22,746 nucleotides of DNA from a virus. Position numbers and translations under genes: made by a program. This document shows positions 21,996 to 22,746 of the stretch, piece by piece; positions within the stretch are counted from its first letter, which is position 1, and each line of letters opens with the position of its first letter. The DNA is taken from IMG/VR virus record IMGVR_UViG_3300022074_000403, positions 1 through 22,746 of that record; one strand, 5' to 3'. Under the pieces are notes generated by a model that saw nothing but the letters and a program-made list of their open reading frames with translations, ran no database searches and was not told the DNA's origin.

Positions 21996-22478
21996 TATCG
22001 CGCCCCAAAATGTTTAGGTAGGCTATCCACTCATTGAATTCACTGAGCGGCATCTGCTCTGCCTCACCTATCGTAATATGTAAGCGATCAGCTAGGGCAA
22101 TGAGATTTAACCGAAACTGATCGCTAGTTAGTTTTTTTCCTGATCCTCAACACTGGTGATGGTGCTAAACATCTGAGCAGCGATTTCGCTAACTATCGCG
22201 CTTTCCTCACCCATTAAATCATGCCGATCCTCTGCCGTGCCAAAGATGCGCTCATTTGACTCGTCGGTAGCCTTCATGCAGATGAGATCAACCATCGCCG
22301 GCAGCGTCATGTCACTCAAAAAGCCGGGGTGCTTCTTTTGCATCTGGCCCATGTCATACGCCGTAATCGGATAGCAGTAAAAGACGAAAGGCTCGCCGCC
22401 TTCGTCTGCCCACTCTGCCACCTCAATTCGCTTAGGCTCAACCTTGCGCCGGTTGCGTAGCTCCCGAACCAGCCCCAT
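21988..22478 (-). CDS. Tail assembly chaperone, -1 frameshift fusion (G-T type)
   Basis: A 163-aa product predicted when ribosomes slip back one base on A_AAA_AAC (22137-22131) near the end of the 116-aa chaperone. The new frame continues for 47 codons, LTSDQFRLNLIALADRLHIT and so on, to EFNEWIAYLNILGRDNG and a TGA at 21990-21988 that overlaps the tape measure start. The added segment has the Glu-x-x-x-Trp-x-Ala-Tyr feature of lambda T-like (DUF4035-type) domains. By analogy with lambda gpG/gpGT, the fusion bridges tape measure and tail tube subunits. A stop-free frame, slippery site and stem together make it convincing. Confidence 0.88.
22083..22137 (-). promoter_or_regulatory. -1 programmed frameshift signal
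   Basis: Slippery heptamer A AAA AAC at 22137-22131 in the reading frame of the 116-aa gene, followed at once by the in-frame TAA. After a 5-nt spacer, AGCGATCAG (22125-22117 on the minus strand) pairs perfectly with CTGATCGCT (22091-22083) across a 25-nt loop: a 9-bp stem at a typical distance for stimulating slippage. Confidence 0.88.
22128..22478 (-). CDS. Tail assembly chaperone (G type)
   Basis: 116 aa. MGLVRELRNRRKVEPKRIEV is basic. EPFVFYCYPITAYDMGQMQKKHPGFL and DLICMKATDESNERIFGTAEDRHDLM are typical of gpG-like chaperones: a membrane-free alpha/beta fold and a middle Tyr-Asp-x-Gly-x-x-x-Lys stretch. It ends SVEDQEKN at the slippery run. It coats the tape measure while the tail is built and is absent from the virion. 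ATG at 22478-22476 overlaps the tail protein stop as TGATG. Its slot between tail tube and tape measure supports the role. Confidence 0.87.
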   Translation of the reverse strand: MGLVRELRNRRKVEPKRIEVAEWADEGGEPFVFYCYPITAYDMGQMQKKHPGFLSDMTLPAMVDLICMKATDESNERIFGTAEDRHDLMGEESAIVSEIAAQMFSTITSVEDQEKN

Positions 22479-22746
22479 CAGTTCGTGCCTTCTGTGACCG
22501 CCCCTGATACTTGGAAGGCAAACTCGCCCTCGACTAGACCATCGAATGCTGCGCTGATCGTGTTGCCAGTCACAACCGCTGCCCCGCTGTAAAACTTCTC
22601 GCCCGATCCTGTGCCTGTGGGATGGATCTGGAAGTCGAGAGAGTCTGCTGCATCAACCAATAGCTGCACCGCATCGCTGTCGTCCCAATAGACTGACATC
22701 GAAACCGTTGCATTCTTGAGTGAGCCGACATAAGTGCGTGCTGTTG
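22478..22746 (-). CDS. Major tail (tube) protein-like, C-terminal part (runs off right edge)
   Basis: About 89 residues at the end of a leftward gene whose start lies beyond the window; the frame is open through the right edge, so the internal ATG at 22699 is not the start. TARTYVGSLKNATVSMSVYW, then LDFQIHPTGTGSGEKFYSGAAVVTGN and ISAAFDGLVEGEFAFQVSGAVTEGTN, match the beta-sandwich end of many phage major tail proteins (Ser-x-Ser-Trp/Tyr strand, then Gly-Glu-x-x-Tyr-x-Gly, Gly-Glu-Phe-Ala-Phe). Its position directly before the tail chaperones and tape measure is the canonical tube slot. Confidence 0.78.
   Translation of the reverse strand, partial: TARTYVGSLKNATVSMSVYWDDSDAVQLLVDAADSLDFQIHPTGTGSGEKFYSGAAVVTGNTISAAFDGLVEGEFAFQVSGAVTEGTN

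Noticed and set aside
1-22746. CRISPR arrays, insertion sequences, integrase or attachment site
   Set aside because: No regularly spaced repeats, transposase or recombinase motifs were seen in any frame.

Overview
The window is about 22.7 kb of a tailed double-stranded DNA phage genome or prophage with siphovirus-type architecture. It is nearly gap-free: stops and starts overlap as ATGA, GTGA or TAATG, and the modules are classic phage ones (terminase, tail tube, tail chaperones with a frameshift, tape measure, tail tip, tail fibre, lysis, early recombination). The style of several proteins points to a marine or aquatic, probably proteobacterial, host: the tail fibre repeats, the small basic DUF5872-like protein, the ParB-methylase fusion, and many small conserved phage proteins. 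The host cannot be fixed from sequence alone. There is no integrase, CI-type repressor or tRNA in the window.

Layout. (1) 1-4988, leftward: lysis set (DUF5675-like protein, an EF-hand membrane protein, a holin), two small basic proteins, a ParB-methyltransferase fusion, small and large terminase, and the start of a portal-like gene running off the left edge. (2) 5137-6152, rightward: four small genes of unknown function, one with a signal peptide. (3) 6046-8233, leftward: a YdaS/Cro-like regulator, a 369-bp gap without a convincing gene, a coiled-coil protein, a PP-loop (PAPS-reductase-like) protein and a NinG-like HNH protein. (4) 8328-10720, rightward early operon: a Cys-rich protein, a Rad52-type single-strand annealing protein, two conserved small proteins (one ending in an SSB-like acidic tip) and a 161-aa protein. 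(5) 10697-22746, leftward late operon, read from the right edge: major-tail-protein-like C-terminus, tail assembly chaperones with a -1 frameshift, tape measure, three tail-tip proteins, a 1465-aa J-like protein, a chaperone-like small protein, a 615-aa fibre with an S74 self-cleaving chaperone, and then a run of small proteins, four of them with membrane segments.

The left edge leaves through a portal-like gene and the right edge enters inside a tail-tube-like gene. The missing part is therefore the head module (rest of portal, scaffold/protease, capsid, head-tail joining). If it simply joins the two ends, the genome would be circularly permuted, but this is inference.

The most informative non-coding structures are: the frameshift site at 22131-22137, with a 9-bp downstream stem; a 21-bp near-palindrome shared by both rightward transcription starts (5090-5110 and 8291-8311), one beside the regulator gene; and the 369-bp hairpin-rich gap at 7646-8014.
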